Of a stretch of 64,000 nt of DNA, positions 63,175 through 64,000 are shown one piece after another. Numbering within the stretch: position 1 is the first letter of the stretch; every line of letters starts with the position of its first letter. The notes beneath the pieces were generated by a model. That model searched no databases. It saw nothing but the letters and a program-made list of their open reading frames with translations, and was not told the DNA's origin. A program made the translations under genes and the position numbers. The DNA is from Neptuniibacter victor (GTDB lineage Bacteria > Pseudomonadota > Gammaproteobacteria > Pseudomonadales > Balneatricaceae): the NCBI GenBank assembly GCA_027943745.1, contig AP025763.1, positions 682,001 through 746,000 on the forward strand, given 5' to 3'.

Positions 63175-64000
63175 TGCAATCTAAATCTTTAGTGGGCTTA
63201 ATCATCTTTGCCATATTGGTATTGATTGCGCAAAGCTCCCTGTACATCGTTAAAGAAACTGAGCGTGCAGTATTGCTTAAGTTTGGTGAGGTTGCAGAAG
63301 CTGATGTGCCTCCGGGTTTGCACTTTAAAATTCCATTTGTGAACAAAGTGCGTAAATTTGATTCTCGAATCCTAACGTTGGATGCGCGACCGCAGTCGTA
63401 CTTAACTTTAGAGAAGAAGCGATTGACGGTTGATTCTTTTGTTAAGTGGCGTGTATCGGATGTGCAGAAGTTCTATACCGCAACATCAGGTGACGAGTTT
63501 AAAGCGGCGCAGCTTCTCTCTGACCGCGTTGATACTGGCTTGCGTAACCAGTTTGGTGAGCGAACAGTGACCGAGGTTGTCTCTGGTGAGCGTGAAGAGC
63601 TAATGCGTGAGCTGACTAGCAATCTGAGTGCTATCGCAATTCAGGAGTTAGGTGTTGAAGTAGTTGATGTGCGTGTGAAGCGTATTGACCTACCGCAAGA
63701 GGTTTCTGAATCGGTTTATGGGCGTATGCGTTCTGAGCGTGAGCTTGAAGCGCGCGATATTCGTTCGCGTGGTAAGGAGTTAGCAGAAGGTATTCGTGCC
63801 GATGCGGATCGCCAGAAAACAGTTATTGCTGCTGAGGCTTATCGTGAGTCAGAAGAGTTGCGTGGTGAAGGGGATGCGATAGCGGCCAATAACTATGCAC
63901 AGGCTTATTCTGGTAATCCTGAGTTCTACTCTTTTTACCGAAGCTTGCAGGCCTATCGTGAGTCTTTTGGTAAGAGTGGCGATGTACTTGTCTTGAAACC
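63174..64000 (+). CDS. hflC: FtsH-modulating SPFH protein HflC, cut by the window edge
   Basis: The frame is open from the ATG at 63174 for 275 codons to the right edge, so about 95% of a normal 290-300-residue HflC is seen. The N-terminal helix (LVGLIIFAILVLIAQSSLYI) anchors it, and the SPFH domain follows (VLLKFGEVAEADVPPGLHFK, KKRLTVDSFVKWRV). R-S-R-G-K-E-L-A-E-G-I-R-A-D-A-D-R-Q is the typical helical segment. It is the HflK partner in the FtsH cage and is translated in TAATG coupling. The C-terminus is outside the window. Confidence 0.96.
   Translation, partial: MQSKSLVGLIIFAILVLIAQSSLYIVKETERAVLLKFGEVAEADVPPGLHFKIPFVNKVRKFDSRILTLDARPQSYLTLEKKRLTVDSFVKWRVSDVQKFYTATSGDEFKAAQLLSDRVDTGLRNQFGERTVTEVVSGEREELMRELTSNLSAIAIQELGVEVVDVRVKRIDLPQEVSESVYGRMRSERELEARDIRSRGKELAEGIRADADRQKTVIAAEAYRESEELRGEGDAIAANNYAQAYSGNPEFYSFYRSLQAYRESFGKSGDVLVLK

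Overview
The window reads as chromosomal DNA of a marine gammaproteobacterium close to Oceanospirillaceae (Neptunomonas/Amphritea/Marinobacterium-like). This rests on conserved gene order (nnr-tsaE-amiB-mutL-miaA-hfq-hflX-hflK-hflC; orn/rsgA/psd; lptF-lptG next to pepA-holC-valS; prfB-lysS), a Pseudomonas-type CysI with a DUF934 partner, an NhaD sodium/proton antiporter, many family-3 periplasmic binding proteins and several c-di-GMP enzymes. Base composition looks moderate and even. No tRNA, rRNA, CRISPR array, transposase or phage gene was seen.

Layout. 1-13.3 kb is accessory: four family-3 solute-binding proteins without any permease, a lone YegD-type Hsp70, a GlxA-type AraC regulator divergent from a cysteine hydrolase, a TetR regulator and an EamA exporter that share a palindromic operator, a second EamA exporter, a GST, two unrecognised proteins, REP-like palindromes and short tandem repeats. 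13.3-22.1 kb is the valS / holC-pepA / lptF-lptG core, with an indoleamine 2,3-dioxygenase-family gene on the opposite strand between valS and holC. 22.2-25.0 kb holds an RDD membrane protein, a YeeE/YedE (TsuA-like) sulfur transporter and a Sel1-repeat protein. 25.4-30.8 kb holds two c-di-GMP enzymes, one with four CBS motifs, five PAS domains, GGDEF and EAL. 30.8-37.8 kb carries creB-creC and creD on the minus strand, split by a plus-strand block of cysI, its DUF934 partner and an EamA transporter.

37.9-46.2 kb has gloA, a phasin-like gene, fldB, nhaD, prfB-lysS, a small membrane protein, ung and a diguanylate cyclase. The prfB gene lacks the usual programmed frameshift. 46.3-52 kb is a minus-strand run: ygfZ, psd-rhdA, an HDOD protein and rsgA. 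52.1-64 kb is orn, queG and the nnr-to-hflC housekeeping cluster. MutL there carries the full endonuclease motif set that E. coli MutL lacks. hflC runs off the right edge and the first binding protein runs off the left edge.

The most interesting non-coding signals are: (i) one 16-bp core shared by the promoters of the TetR gene and the adjacent EamA gene; (ii) 13-19 bp tandem duplications lying on or just after stop codons at four places; (iii) REP-like elements, one supplying a stop codon and one expanded as a 16-bp tandem array; (iv) hairpins that would bury the Shine-Dalgarno sequences of creD and of a diguanylate cyclase; (v) a 10-bp inverted repeat around a TATAAT box before the dioxygenase gene. 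No single new system is proven. Two stand out as local candidates: the TetR/EamA regulatory module, and the isolated dioxygenase inserted in the pepA-holC-valS neighbourhood. Membership of families is inferred from motifs and remembered homologues; no database search was run.
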